Of a DNA stretch of 64,000 nucleotides, positions 1 to 13,075 are shown piece after piece. The position numbers were made by a program, and so were the translations under genes. Under the pieces are notes generated by a model that saw only the letters and a program-made list of their open reading frames with translations, was not told the DNA's origin and did no database searches. Source of the DNA: Sordaria brevicollis (lineage: Eukaryota > Ascomycota > Sordariomycetes > Sordariales > Sordariaceae); the NCBI GenBank assembly GCA_033439795.1, contig JAUTDP010000002.1, forward strand, positions 2,976,001 to 3,040,000. Direction: 5' to 3'. Each line of letters starts with the position of its first letter. Positions within the stretch are counted from its first letter, which is position 1.

Positions 1-1
1 G

Positions 2-352
2 GAGGACCAGATGCTGGGGGATAAGCAGCTGAGGGCGGCGGAATGGGATAATATGGGACCGAATAGGGCATCATATAAGGGTTGTATCCGGATGCTGGGG
101 GATAGCTTGGAGGAGGTGGTTCCCGGGGCCATGACGGCGCCCTTGCCGGTCGGGATGGATCGTCATCGATATGGTGTTCTTGATGTGGCTGCTCTGGAGA
201 AGTATGACTGCGACGGGGAGGCAAAGAGGACGTTGATGGTTCTTCATCGCGAGGGTCTGGACCTGGAGGAGGTGGTGGTTGCGACATGTTGCAGTGGGTG
301 CGGCAGCATGCACATGCAGAACAATGGCATTATGCTGCCGTCGGCTCTTTAA
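2..352 (+). CDS. 3' end of an unidentified gene (partial)
   Basis: The frame is open from base 2 to the stop at 350-352, giving about 116 residues with no interruption. The true start and any earlier exons lie left of the window. The C-terminal part has a cluster of three cysteines (CCSGC) followed by a Met/His-rich end. An acidic stretch with GLDLEEVV precedes the cysteines. I do not recognise a family. It could be the last exon of a larger protein or, less likely, a chance open frame. Base composition is typical of the coding DNA in this window. The 3' neighbour, on the opposite strand, is the methyltransferase gene, whose 3' end is 1.75 kb away. Confidence 0.4.
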   Translation, partial: EDQMLGDKQLRAAEWDNMGPNRASYKGCIRMLGDSLEEVVPGAMTAPLPVGMDRHRYGVLDVAALEKYDCDGEAKRTLMVLHREGLDLEEVVVATCCSGCGSMHMQNNGIMLPSAL

Positions 353-2101
353 CGTGTCGATGTCGTTAGAGTGCGTCGAAGAAACTGCGGAGGAAGATCG
401 GCTGGTGTTGAGATGTCAGTTCTTGGCCAAACCATGAGACGGAGAGGACGGGATGACAAGAGCTGAGAGCTGAGAAGATGCCACACCGTTGTCGGGTCGC
501 GACGACGGTTGAGGGCGCAGGCCGTGTTACCCAAAATCTTCGACGATCCCCTGCAAGCTAGCGTTGCGCCAAGCCCTCAATGCAGCTGATGCAGCTATCG
601 CCATCTCAGCCAATGGGTCGCCCTTTTCCCGATGATCAAGTGGTTTGCTCCCCAACCACCCGGAAACCCCATGTCCGAATTGAAATGCTGAAGATTCTGA
701 GGCTCATCGCATCCTAATGAAGTTTGAGTTGTTGTCTGAGAGTGTCGAGGCATGTTTAGTTACAATATGGACGGGAAAGGAAGGTGAGCACTCAGCCGAT
801 GGACCACTGGTGTACTGGTAGTGGTGTTGGGCGGTTTCGCGTGAGAATTGCGCCAAGAATTTGGGCTCATCATCTTTGCACAAGAAATGGGAAGCTGCAA
901 ACCAACATCGGAAGGAGCCCATCGTTATGCCAGAGATGAAAATATATTTCCGTGCACGGGGCTCTTGAGGTTGATGTCCAAAGAGGTGTCAATCGATCAC
1001 TGGAACTTTTATGGGGTTGGAGATCATTTTGCTGATTTTCCTTCCGAGTGTCTTCAGTGCGCACGATAACAATTTCCAATTTTCTGTCCCACTTTCTGAC
1101 TGCTGTGCCCGCAAGACCGTGCCTTGCATGACAAAGGATCACCATCGGGCTCGTGCATAAACAGATTCCTGCCAGATGTTAAATCTTATTTGGGTGGTCG
1201 CATGATGCAGTTCCGTTTCCTCGTCGTGGACGTGGTTTCTTCAGCTTGAAGTGTGACGTTGAGACCGCTCTATTCGTCAAGTAAAAGATGTGAGAGGTCG
1301 AGGCCAAAATAAGCTTGATGGAGATCGGAGCCATGTATAGAGAACCCAAGTAAGGTCGAAGGAAAGAAATTGAATGCGCAATGTCGAGATGGCGTTGGTG
1401 TCGTTGATCGCAAGTCGCGACAACGGCCATTGTTCGACTCGAGGACGATGGCACAAGCCAATTCACCAACATTGGAGAAGGATACCATCAACGTGTATAG
1501 CATGATTGAAGTTGATTGCTTTTTGGGAGGCGGGGATGGTAAGAAGGGAGATGAATTTCGGGTCGGGTGAAACCACCAGTCTTGCGTAAATCACGAAGAA
1601 GAAGGTGCAAATGAACAGGAAGGAATAAGAAAGCCGTCAAGAAGGCGAGGCATAAGACGCAAGAGAGAAAGGAAAAGAAGTACCAAGGAGCAACAAAATA
1701 TGTAGGGGCGCAAGTGGAAGAGAGAGAGTGAAGAGCTTACTAAGAGGAAGGACTGGGATTTTATTTCCCGCTTCGTGTTTGGAAGACAAATAGTTTGACT
1801 TCAATTCTCGTGATGTGGTTGGTTTGGTCGCGACAAGACTTCCTTTGCTGATATCCTTCCCAGAGCGTTGAGTATAGGTACCTAACCCAGAGGGGAGCAA
1901 GTTGAACCATGAGACAACCAGGTCACTTGCGAGTACACGCAGAGGAGAGAAAATATCGATTGACGTGGAGGTAGGTGGGCACCTCCTGCGTGGAATTGAT
2001 GTGAATCTCGAATCTTAATGTATTTGTGTCATCAATCTCGTTATCGCTAATATGCACCAAACCCCAAAGTCCCGGACGTAATGATACCGCAGCCCACACA
2101 C
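353..2101. other. Gene-free stretch between two convergent genes
   Basis: Only short overlapping open frames are present on both strands, and none has a recognisable motif or splice structure. Composition is unique-looking and not RIP-mutated. It probably holds the 3' untranslated regions of the flanking genes. Confidence 0.4.
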
Positions 2102-3370
2102 CTAACCATCCAACGGCTTCCTCCCATAAACAGTAGTAAAAGGACACCAAGTGTGAAAGCTTCCATCCATAACCGCCTTCCTCACACCAACCAGAAACAC
2201 CTCAATTTCTTCTGGCGTAAATCCAATAGCCTGGAACGGCCGGGTGCACAACCCCTTCAACCCATCCAAGACCGCGGTTCTCCAGAACAGACCGCACAGT
2301 CGGAGCTTCTTGTCTTCTGGCCAAAGCCCAAGAGGCAGCTTCTTGTTGATCTCGGTAACATCCTCGAACCCAGCCTCGCGCATCTCCTTGGCAGTGTGCT
2401 GAATAGCACTCAGGTCGGCACCCATGGCACGGAGTCCGGCGTCGAGGTACTTTAGGTAGTCGCGGACGGGATACGGAGTCTCTGGTGTAAGAGTGTAATC
2501 ATCACACTTGGTGTTGCTACAATCGATCTCTTGGATTTCAAAGTAGCCGCCTGGTTTAAGATGTCTGTGGAGTTGAGTTAGTATGATGCGCATGGAGAAA
2601 GGTGAGGAGAAAGAGCCAACTTACCGAAGGGCACGCTTCATGAGCGTCTTCCTATCCTTGAGTGTGTGTAAGGCGAAGCGCAAGTGGATGTAATCGTACT
2701 TGTTCTCCGGGTCCACCCATTCGTCCTCCATGTCATCCACGATGAAGTGCACGTTTTCTGGAACAAAGCTGGGCTGGATGGGTGATAGGTCGATGCCTGT
2801 TATAACGGCATCCGGGTACTTTTCGGCCACTGCCGATCTGGTGTTAGTGATGAGATCTGATTTAGGATGAGGGTCCAATTGCTTACCTTGCATGGGCCAT
2901 AATCCAATTCCAGTGCCCAAGTCAAGAACCTCACCACCCTCTTCCAACGCTTCCTCAACCGGAGCGAGGAAGTATTGGCCGTCGAGAAGCATAGTCGACA
3001 TAGTATGCTTGATGTCCTCACGGCACTGCTCCGTCTCATCATTGGGGTAGGCGTATTTGCCCGCGTGGTAGGCATGATATCTCAATCCGTTTTCGTAGAC
3101 GTGGCCACGGATCGACTCGGTGATTGAGCTCGAACAATCCGAATCATCGTAGTCTTCGAACTCGAATGGGCAATCGTCATATCCAAAGTCTCCGGCAGTG
3201 TTCTCAGACGGGTCCTCCGGGTACGAAGGCCCGGTCTGTGCTTCCGAGCTCCCCCATCTATCGGCTGGCCAATACTCGTCCTCTGGTGTTGATCTTGGAA
3301 TGATGAATGAAGCGGCCGGCGCGGAGCAGGAGTAGAGGTGCGCCGAAGAGTTTTGGTTTCTGAAGTCCAT
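2102..3370 (-). CDS. LaeA/TAM-type SAM-dependent methyltransferase
   Basis: Three exons fit one frame: 3370-2887, 2829-2625 and 2564-2102, coding for 383 residues. Introns (57 and 60 bp) have GTAAGC/CAG and GTAAGT/CAG borders. The start at 3370 has a strong context (AAACATGG); the open frame extends upstream only to a TTG. After an acidic N-terminal region (about 1-95) comes the Class I methyltransferase fold. Motif I is LDLGTGIGLW, interrupted just downstream by intron 1. Then follow VAEKYPDA, GIDLSPIQP (acidic loop), the DDMEDEW segment, YDYIHLRF and LKPGGYFEIQE. This motif order is that of the fungal TAM methyltransferases which include LaeA. Family members act on small molecules or proteins, and most are not global regulators. 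The substrate is unknown. No secondary-metabolite enzymes sit beside it. Confidence 0.88.
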
Positions 3371-4659
3371 GTTTGCGGGTGGTGATAAAAGCAAGGATGG
3401 AAGTTGGAGGCTAAGTTGTTGAATGATGAGGAGAGATCATGGACATTCAACGGGCGAGAGGGGGCGGTATGATATAGCTAGGTTGACCACCCATGTAGAG
3501 GTCAGGTTGACAACCCCCAACCCAACGCCTTGGAAAAGACTCGGGTCTCGATCAACATTGAACCCGAACATGGTGCAATGTTTGTCGAGACGCAAATAAG
3601 CTTGAGACTAGGCGTGCAAGGAACAGAAGATCGCAATGATAAATTTGGTGACTACCCTGCTGTTACATGGCTTCATGATTGGGCAATCAGCGCTAGTGTC
3701 TCCTCCTTACCGAACCCTCGGGTCGAGAGCCAGGGGCAAGCGACTGCAGGTACAGTGTAACAAGGCGAACATGAAGCTGGCTACGACGCCGGAAGGTATC
3801 CGGTAGCCTTTTGAGTTTCGACAGGTTACACCGGGTAAGTTGAGACTGGGCCGGAGAACGATGACTTTGGACCCGGGGAAGATGGAATGGAACATTACAG
3901 ACCAGATTCCATGTGACGGGCACTTGCCCGAGTTTCCACCGGTTCCACGGCTTTGAGATGAAAATCTTCCGAACTGACGAACTGACAAGAGAAAAGCAAG
4001 ATACTGTATCAGACGTCAAACCATGTTGGGGTTGTAAATCGGTCAGGTCCATCCCCAAGATCGCAAACTGTGTCTTCAGTGCCCGTGACTGGATGTGGCT
4101 GTTGATGATTCTCTTTTGAGCTTCCCTTTGAATGCAGTGACTTCACTCATAATCTGTGATTGGAAGGGAACTTCCGGTGGCTGGAAGTGTTTATTGAGCA
4201 AACCTCCATCTCCAGCAATTGATTTGGAAGCGCGAGGAAGAGGTTGGAAAAATCGAGCATAGAGGTTGTGATGATTGATGTCTATGGTGTTGCCTGTGGG
4301 AACTGGGAACAGAGTGCAGTGTGGGTTGCTGGTCAGCGACGGAGGTGATGCAAATGAAGTGACTGTGATGACACAGCAAAGAAGAAAATCGAAAAGCAAC
4401 AAGTGTTTCGCATGAATCGGCGCATCGAACCATCAAACGATGAACTGCGTGACATAACGGCCGTAGCGAGTTCGCAAAGAGCAGCATTGGCAGCCTGAAG
4501 AGGAAGGTGTGTTGGGTGAACTGAGGGAAAAGAAATGGAAATAAGATTTGGAATGTGCCCTGGGCAAGAAGTCTCCGCTCAACCAAGCCCAGGTACTCGT
4601 CGGTTAGGGGCACAGACCAAGGCCGTGTGGGGCCTACCTTTGGGGGCCCGCGTTCGCCA
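3371..4659. other. Gene-free stretch left of the first transposon
   Basis: It includes the promoter side of the methyltransferase gene. Small open frames exist on both strands but lack motifs or a convincing splice structure. Composition is normal up to the terminal inverted repeat beginning near 4660. Confidence 0.4.
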
Positions 4660-4775
4660 AGCCAACCTCCTCTCCTCGTCCCTTTGAGAGTCGGGAGTTT
4701 TACCTATAACGCGCAAGCTTTGTAACGCTCCAGAATCTATATACAACAACAACTCCACCAAATCTTTGTCAATTT
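4660..4775 (+). repeat. Left terminal inverted repeat of the first transposon
   Basis: It matches the reverse complement of about 15103-15223. The best block, around 4686-4710, reads GAGAGTCGGGAGTTTTACC followed by TATAACG, identical in both copies. The inner part (AACAACTCCAC) matches with transition differences. Confidence 0.8.
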
Positions 4776-5892
4776 TTTCGTGAATACCCTTATTCTATTC
4801 GTCTCATTGAAATCTATTTATTATATATTTTATTATATTTATTTTCGATCCCGATATTATAATTCGAGCGGAGAAAGTTGCCCGCTACTTCTTAGTACGC
4901 TAAACCGCTATTATAATACGCGCGACTATATCTAAGTTAAAGACTAATATTAAAATTAGGAATAAAGGAAAAATTATTTATAAAAACGTTAGTAAACTCT
5001 TTAACGGTAGCGAAATTATTATTAAAAAATATATAATATTTATTAGGGATAAAAGATTATTATTAATAAGTATAAATATTTACCGCCTAATTGCGCTAAT
5101 TGAAAAAGAGGATAAGGCTTTTAATATTATAGTTTAAATCGTTAATTATAATTATTTCCCTATAATTAATACTTCTTTGGTTAAATTAGTTGATTAATTA
5201 AGGGATTAAAGATTAATTCTTCTATTTATTTAATTATATAGATAATGGGTAATTGAATAATGGAAATAATATTTAAAATTCGAATTTAAGGCGGTTAATT
5301 TTAAAGATATAAAATATATAAACGTAAAAAGTTAATTAAATTCCTTTAAAAATTGGTTTATAGAGGTTAAAACTATTTATATTAATTTTAATATTAAGGA
5401 GGAGAATATTTAGAATATAAATAAATTTCCCTTTTAAGTAAGGGAGATTAAAGGAATTATAAAGGTATTTCTTATTAATTTTATTTACTATATTATTTTA
5501 ATATAATTTCCTTACTAATTAATATATAATAAGTATTATTAATTAAGAATAGAGTACGTACGAAAAGGGTTATTTTCAACCTTAGTAATAAAAAAAGTTT
5601 TATTACCATTAATATTATAGTAATTATAATAAAGAATATACCTTCTTTCCTACTATTTAAAGCTTAAATTATAATATAGGGTAATATATAAGCTAATTAT
5701 AAGGTTAATCCAAATATAGTTATAATTAATATTATAATTAAATATAATAATATTTATCGAATTATATAATAGGTTAAATACTTTAATAAATACTCCTTTA
5801 AATTATCCCCCTCCTTTAATAATATAATCGAAGAATAGTTTAATATATTACTAAATTGCCCCCCCCTATTCGAAAAATTAGAAGAAACTATT

Positions 5893-6132
5893 TGTTATAG
5901 GGCTAATGCCCGTGGCTGAATTTGACTGGCACTATTAGTCGTGCCGCCAATCGGGCTACTAATCGCGGTCCTTACCACTACGGCAAGCGGAATAGCCCGT
6001 ACCCCAATCCTTAAAAGGATAATTGGCTAATACCGCCTAAAGGGCGCCTCCCTTCCTCCCTTTTCCTCTTCGTAGAACCTTATCGATTCGTTAAGACCCA
6101 ATATCTATATTAACTATATTATACCCTTTATA
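5893..6132 (+). repeat. 5' LTR of the Ty3/gypsy element
   Basis: The 240-bp copy begins TGTTATAGGGCTAATGCC. Its end, CCCTTTATA, corresponds to CCCCTCACA in the other copy, that is, three C-to-T changes. It is preceded by the target duplication CTATT. Confidence 0.92.
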
Positions 6133-6169
6133 TTAGGTTCTACTATTTAAAAGCGGATAGAAGAAGTAA

Positions 6170-7560
6170 ATTTAATAAGCGGATAGCAATTTTATAAACG
6201 GAAGATTAGTAATTTTGAACGTAATATTACAATATTTTCAATACTATAATCGGACTTAACGATATAAATATTAACGATATAAAGGAATTTTACAACTCCT
6301 AAAACGGTATATTAAATAATAATAATAGTAGCGAAGGTTTAATTAAAAATTTAATTAAAGCTTTTAAAAGTAACGCAACCCTTAAAGATTATATTAAATC
6401 CCTTTTATTTAATACTACCCCTATTTTTAATACCTTTACCTTTTATTTAGATTTCGAAATTATTAAATATTTTATTCGTAAGAAGAAACCCCTTTCTAAA
6501 ACCCTAATTAATAATAATTCTAACGATAATACGAATTTAATTCCCCGTTGTAAAAAATAGTTAGAATTCCTTAAATAAAATAACTAACCTTATACCTTCG
6601 GTTTCTTTTTTAATAAATTCGTTATAATATATAATAGTAATATTAAATAAAAATTTCGTAATAACCCGAATATTACCTAATATAAAATTATTAATACGTT
6701 TTTTACTAAATATAATTAATAATTAAAGGGATTTTAGACTATTATAATTATATACAATAAAGAAAATTTAATTAAATTCTTCGAATGAATTTATACGATT
6801 TTCGGTTCTTATTAAAATTAGGAAACGGCCTTCGATAAATTTGCCCGTATATATTAAAAGGATAGCGAATTATTCGCTACTTTCTTAACCGATTTTAATA
6901 ACGAAATATTTAAAGTAAGCGGTTATTTATAGGAAAATTCCGCTAAATTAGGCTATTTTTATTATATTCTTAATAAAAAATAATACAATAAAATATTTAT
7001 AATTATTTTCTCTAATAATTATTACGAATATTTTAAATAATTTTAATATTATATATTTAAATATAAATAAATAATAGAATTTAAAGAAGATTACCGTTAA
7101 TATTAATATCATTAAAAAAGTAAAATTAAAAATAATAGATTTTATATCCTTAACGCTATTTTTATTAATTATTTTACCGTTTTTTATACTTTACGTATTA
7201 CGCCCTATCCTATTTTTATAATTTTTACCCAACGTTTAATTAATATAAACGGAAATATTATTATAAGTATTATATATATAACCCGTAATCGAAATAAACG
7301 AAATCGAGGCGGTTTTAATATAAATACTTCTATTTTTATTTCTATTAAACGCATTAAATAAATATCGGATAAAGAGCGCTAACGTTATCGAAATAATAAT
7401 TTATATATACGTTATAACGTTTCCGGATATTGCGTTTTGGTTTATTTATACTAGTTAACCGTTCCCCCTTCCTTTAATAAAATACATATTTAAATTACCG
7501 TTATTAAAATCCTTCCGCTTTTAGAAGACGATAATAATAACGAAATTTATAATTCCGCCC
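6170..7560 (+). pseudogene. gag relic of the Ty3/gypsy element
   Basis: A degraded plus-strand frame precedes pol. Near 7390-7460 it reads Y-I-R-Y-N-V-S-G-Y-C-V-L-V-Y. With TAT/TAC codons restored to Cys or His by reversing G-to-A changes, the spacing becomes a CX2CX3GHX4C zinc knuckle, the nucleic-acid binding motif of Gag. Every zinc ligand is lost in the present sequence. Stop codons are frequent. The N-terminal limit is uncertain. Confidence 0.6.
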
Positions 7561-7659
7561 CCGAATAATAAATAAAAGTTTAATTCCGGTATAAAATCGG
7601 GCCCTAGAGCCGGAAATAGAAATTTTAAATAAAATAGAGGATTTTAAATTAAAAATGGA

Positions 7660-10600
7660 AATAAAACCTATTTTAATTTTATTTATTATTAATAATCGTA
7701 ATTTATTCTATATTTTCGTCGACGAGGGTTATTAATATTACACTATAATTAATAAGAAAGTTATTAAAGAGTTTTAAATTTTAATTATCCTTATTCTCTT
7801 TTATATTATAACAGGAACGTTTATTATTATAAAAGGAATTTTTATTTAAAATATAATTTAATTTTTAACCGAAGTAAATAATTATATTTATTTTATTTAC
7901 GTTTATATTATCCTATTATTCGAATTCCCTATTATATTGGGTAAATTTTAATTTAAAATTATACGAATATATTCCGTCCTTTATAAAAAGCGTTTATTTA
8001 TAGGCGTTATTAATTATTAAATTCCTTATATTCATAGAAAATAAGTATTTAATATACTATGTATCGCCGATTTAAAATCTATTATATATATTTTAATTAT
8101 TACCTTTATAAATTACGTTCGTAAATTGAAAAAGGAATTCGGTAATCGAATAATTAAAGAAATTATTTTTATAATTAATTTAAAGGACGTCGAAAAGGCG
8201 CTAAAACTAAAGAAAGTATATACCGAAGTAAAATTAAAAGCGAAAATCCTTAAAAAATATTACGATTTAAAATTATTTTGGATAAAGGAAAATATTAATA
8301 AATTAAACTTTTATTATCCTAACGTAAATTATAAAATTGTAATTAAAAAGGATAAAGATAATAAGGAATTCCCTATTTTATTCGGACTATTTTATAATAT
8401 GATGAAGGAGGAATTTTTAATTTTTAAGAAGACGTTAAAGGATTTATTAAATAAAGGGTTTATTCGAATTAATAATTTAAAAACGGGGGCCCTAATTTTA
8501 TTTATACGTAAACCCGGAGGCGGATTCCGCTTTTATTACGATTATTATATATTTAATATTATTACGAAAGTAGACCGTTATTTATTATTATTAATTAAAA
8601 ATACGTTCTATACTTCAAAAGGAATAAAGTAATATATTAAAGTAAATATTATATAAATTTTCTATAAAATTCGTATAATAAAAGGAAAGGAAGGGAAAAT
8701 AGTATTTTAAACGTAATATAAATTATTCGAATAGTTAATTATATTATTTAAATTAAATAGCGCGCCGGTTATGTTTTAATAATATATTAATTATATCCTT
8801 TACGATTATTTAAATTCGTTTTATACTATTTATATAAATAATATATTTATTTATTCTTTTAATTCTTTAAAAGATTACGAATAAAAAATACGTTTAATTT
8901 TTATTAAATTATTAAAAGCCGGTTTCTATTTAAATTTAAATAAATACGAATTTAATATAAAGAAAATTAAATATTTAAGCTTTATTATTTATATTAGCGT
9001 CGGTATATAGATTAACCCTAAGAAGGTTAAAGCGATTTTAGATTAATTTCCCCCTACTTTTTAAAAGGGTATATAGAACTTTTTAAAATTTATTAATTAT
9101 TACCGTATATTTATTCCCCAATTTTTAAAAGTAATTACCCCCTTATTAAAATTAATTAATAAAAGGGTTACTTTTAAATAAATTAAAGAATATAAGAACG
9201 CTTTTTTTTTTTAAAAAACCTTATTTACAAGAATTCCAATCTTAACGGAATTTAACCCAGATAAAAAAATATTCTTAAAAACGGATTATAATAGGTTTAC
9301 CCTAGGCGGAATTATTTCTTAAAAGGTAAATAAAAATAGTAAAAATATAATTTATAAAATTATAAACTTTTATTCCCGGAAATTTAACTTTATTAAATAG
9401 AATTACCCTATTTATAATAAAGAAATATTTATTATTATTAATTATTTAAAATAATAATCGGTAGAATTACGAAAATATAAATTATTTATTATTTTAATAG
9501 ATTATCGGAATTTCGAATATTTTATAAAATTAAAAAAACTCTCGGAATAATAAGTATAGTAGGCGGAATATCTCTCCCGGTTTAATTTTGAAATTGAATA
9601 TAAATTTAATAAAAACGGAATAATCTTTAATACTTTTTTTCGACGAAATTAAAATATATTTACAGATTAAAACCGCGAAGTATAAAATATTTAAATAATA
9701 CCGGACTTTATTTTTAAAAATTATATTCCGCTTTGTATTTTAACGGCCCAAATAATCCGCTCAAAGAGGGAAAGTATAAACGTATTTAAAAATTTAAATT
9801 TATAATAATTTTCATTATAAATGAAATTTTACGATTTTTTATATTAATAAGTAAAGGAAGTTATCCTTTATAACGACCGCTATTTCGACCTATCTTTAAA
9901 ATTTAAAATCCAAATTGCAAATTATTTTATCGATTCCTTTAGCCACCTTTATTATTAAAACCGTTTTTAAATATTAAGAGCCCCCGTATATACCGAATCC
10001 GAATTAATTATATTATTTAATACCGATTAACGTTTTAATATCCTTCGTACTATTTTAATTTAAATTATTTACGATTCGTATATATTAGAATACTTTAATA
10101 AAAAAGGTATTATTATAATATTCTTTCGGTATTTCTATTAATTTCTCCTTAACTTTTACGTCCGGTAATTCTTCTATAATTACTATACTTATAATTCTAC
10201 GAAAATTTAAAGGGAATAAAAGAAAGGCTTCTTATATTTATTACTAATTTTAAAATAATTTAATAAAAATATATAAATAAATTTTATTACCAATTTTCTA
10301 AAGTTTAATAATAATATTTATTTATAGGTTATAAAGGATAAATTTAATAAAATTATATTCTTTAAATTTATACCCTCTATAAAAGTTAAATTTTACGCCG
10401 AACGTTTCCTCTAATATTTTATTCGCTATTACAATTTTCTAAGGTTTATTATTAATAATTATAATTCTAATTAGATTAATTATTTTTAAATTAAATTATA
10501 TAAATTCTTAAGTATTAAACGTCTATTTAATATTATTTATTATTTATAAATTAATAGAGGTTTAGAGTATATAAATTAAGAAATTTACGCCTGTTTATAT

Positions 10601-11310
10601 ATAATTATTAATTATATTTAAAATAATTAGAATAAATAATACCTTATAATGTAATTAATTATTAATAGCCGGATTAATATTTCGATAAGTATATTTTTAT
10701 TTTTCGCTATTTATAAGTTCGATTCCGAATTCCTAATCTCTGTAATCGAAAACCCCTCCGATTATTAACCTTTACCCTTATTTTCTAAAAAGCGGGCCTA
10801 AGAATTCGTTAAAAAATTATAGTAAATTATAAACCTATATTAAATTATTATAGCGGCCGTTATTTAAAAATAAAAGAAATTTGTTAATTATAATCGGTAA
10901 TTTATAAAATATTTTATAATCGGGGATAAAATTTAATTTAATTTTAAAAATTATATTACCGACCGTTTAAAGAAGAAATTCAATTAATTTTATATAAAGT
11001 ATACTATTTCGAAAATATTATTTCCCTATATAATTGAATTATCTAGGTTTCTTTACGCTATTTATAACGTTTTTTATATCGATTTCCTACGTAAAGTTAT
11101 TAATAACCCTCTCTTTAAATAAAAATTTACCGACGAATAGCTTTTAATTATTAAAATTGAAGGAGAATCGGAATATTAAATAGAAAAAATTCTTTATATT
11201 AATACCGTTAAGAAGAAAAGAGGTTTAATAAAAGAAATTTTAATTAAGTAAAAAGGATATTAGGACCCGATATAAGAATTATTAGAGAATTTTAAAAATA
11301 TTATTATTTT
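7660..11310 (+). pseudogene. pol relic: protease, RT, RNase H, integrase, chromodomain
   Basis: Domains run in Ty3/gypsy order. Protease: FVDEGY, near 7708, where the active site would read D-S/T-G. Reverse transcriptase: an uninterrupted 168-codon piece at 8126-8632 with LLNKGFIRI, LFIRKPGGGFRF and DYYIFNIITK. The catalytic box near 8831-8860 reads YINNIFIYS, so both catalytic Asp of YxDD are now Asn. RNase H: TDYNRFTLGGIIS and FYSRKFN, 9270-9600. Integrase core: 10430-10740, with FLSIKRLFNIIYYLQ and INQEIYAYL. Chromodomain: EKILYINTVKK to KGY, about 11171-11300. Stops and lost catalytic residues make it non-functional. The 8126-8632 frame is only an undamaged stretch, not a separate gene. 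Confidence 0.85.
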
Positions 11311-11799
11311 AAACGAATTCGAAATTCGATATAGTTTAACTGCGGATAATAATGGCCTAATCGATTAATATATTAAAAAATTCCTATAAAAGGTTATAAA
11401 TGGGGCGAAATATATTATAAGCGGAATAGGGGATTTTTAAATACGGATTAAAATAAATAATAAATTAATTAGGGCGGAATTTCGGCGAAATTAATAATTA
11501 ATTTAATTTAAATACCTTTTATTAAATTATCCTCTATTATTTTTAATATAAATTTTTTAATAATAATCTCTTCCCTTTTATAATTAGATATATAAATATT
11601 AATAAAATTATAAATATTTAAGGATTTACGGGCGCGGTAGTGAAAAGTAGGAGGCGTAGAACGGTAATTTTCTAAACGTAAAGGTTTAATAATAATAAAA
11701 GAAAAAGAGAATAGAAGGCGGATATTATATTCGAAGCGGATATTTAAGGGGAAATATTACGTTTTTTATTATTTAAATTTATTATATTACTTTTTATTA

Positions 11800-12950
11800 T
11801 TTCTTTCGATTTCTTTTCCCTTTTTTTTTTTTTTATTAATAAGGGTTATATAATAACGGTTTCTTTAATAATAACGGTAATAATAGTAGTAGTAATATTG
11901 GCGGCGGTAATATCGGTGGTAATAATTTCGGCGTTGGCGGTACGGGTATTATAATTTTCGATTAAACGGTTAAAATTTATATATCGGCTATTTATTTACT
12001 TTACTTTTTTTATATTAATTATTAAATTAAATAATTGCTCCCTAAGATTTTCGAATATATAAATTCGCTCTTTAAGAATTTAAATTTCTGTAATATTAAT
12101 CGAATTATTAATAATCCTAATAAAGGAAGAAGGTTCTATAGGAGGCGTTTTAATAGTAATCTAATTAATAAAACCGTTAAATTGTATTAATAATTTAAAA
12201 GAATTATTAAATAAAAGAAGAAAGGAAATTTATATAAGAATAAAATTTTACTTCTTTAGGATTTAAAGTCCTAATAAAATTTTAAACGTAATAAAGTAAT
12301 CGTCGTAGGAATTTTTAAATATATATCCTTCAGCGTATGAAATTTTAAAAATAAATTAAATTTAAATAAGAACGGACTTATAACTTTTACGGACGTATTA
12401 ATAAAGTAAATATATAAAAGTAGAAAAACTTTTATTAAATATAATATAATTATATTTATTAATTAAATAATTTTTATATTAAAAATTTTGGGGTTCGGCC
12501 CCGGATAAAATATATTTGCGAATATTATCGGGAATAGACTTACCGGTTATATTAGCGGCGGTAATATTAAACCGAATTTAATAAGGCTTCGGCGGGGTAA
12601 CGGGTTTAAAAATAGCAACCTTAATAACGCCCTTATTATAGCGAAAAGTAAGAATAGGAGTAAATAATAGAATAAATAAACTAATAATTTCCTATAAGGT
12701 TAAGAATTTATAGAAGAATTCGAATTGAATAATAATAATAGGGGTATTTATTTTAATAGCGATTAATTAATAATTAATTAATACGTTCGTAAAAAAATTA
12801 ACAGGAGGGATAATAATAATAATAAAAATAATAAAAGTATTAGAAATATATTCGGTATACGCTAATAAGGGCGTACGCCTATATTAATATTTATAATTTT
12901 AATTATTCGATAGGTTAAAGGAGAGAAGAGGAAAGGGAAAAAAAAAGGGA
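11800..12950 (-). pseudogene. Possible antisense ORF relic between pol and the 3' LTR
   Basis: Between the chromodomain and the purine tract lie about 1.7 kb that pol does not explain. On the minus strand they read as degraded protein-like frames, for example VAIFKPVTPPKPY and ISGAEPQNF-like text around 12450-12650 (the second read as LSGAEPQNF), and TEIQILKERIYIFENLREQL around 12000-12080. Stops occur about once in 25 codons, similar to the damaged pol frame. Frames change along the stretch. I do not recognise a family. It may be an extra antisense gene of the element, or noise in AT-rich DNA. Confidence 0.3.
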
Positions 12951-13054
12951 GAGAAGCGTAGGGTATATATTAAAAATACGCGCGGTAATAGCTTATTATT
13001 TAATATTTAGGGTCTACGTAATTATATACCTATTTATATATAATATTTCTAATT

Positions 13055-13071
13055 AGGGGAAAAGAGGGGGG
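13055..13071 (+). other. Polypurine tract, plus-strand primer site
   Basis: A 17-base all-purine run (AGGGGAAAAGAGGGGGG) sits 4 bases before the 3' LTR, where plus-strand priming of an LTR retrotransposon occurs. Confidence 0.75.
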
Positions 13072-13075
13072 CTAA

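Noticed and set aside
8126..8632. Uninterrupted 168-codon frame in an AT-rich block
   Set aside because: It is an undamaged stretch of the Ty3/gypsy reverse transcriptase. Catalytic residues downstream are mutated and the frame begins inside a domain, so it is not a separate gene.
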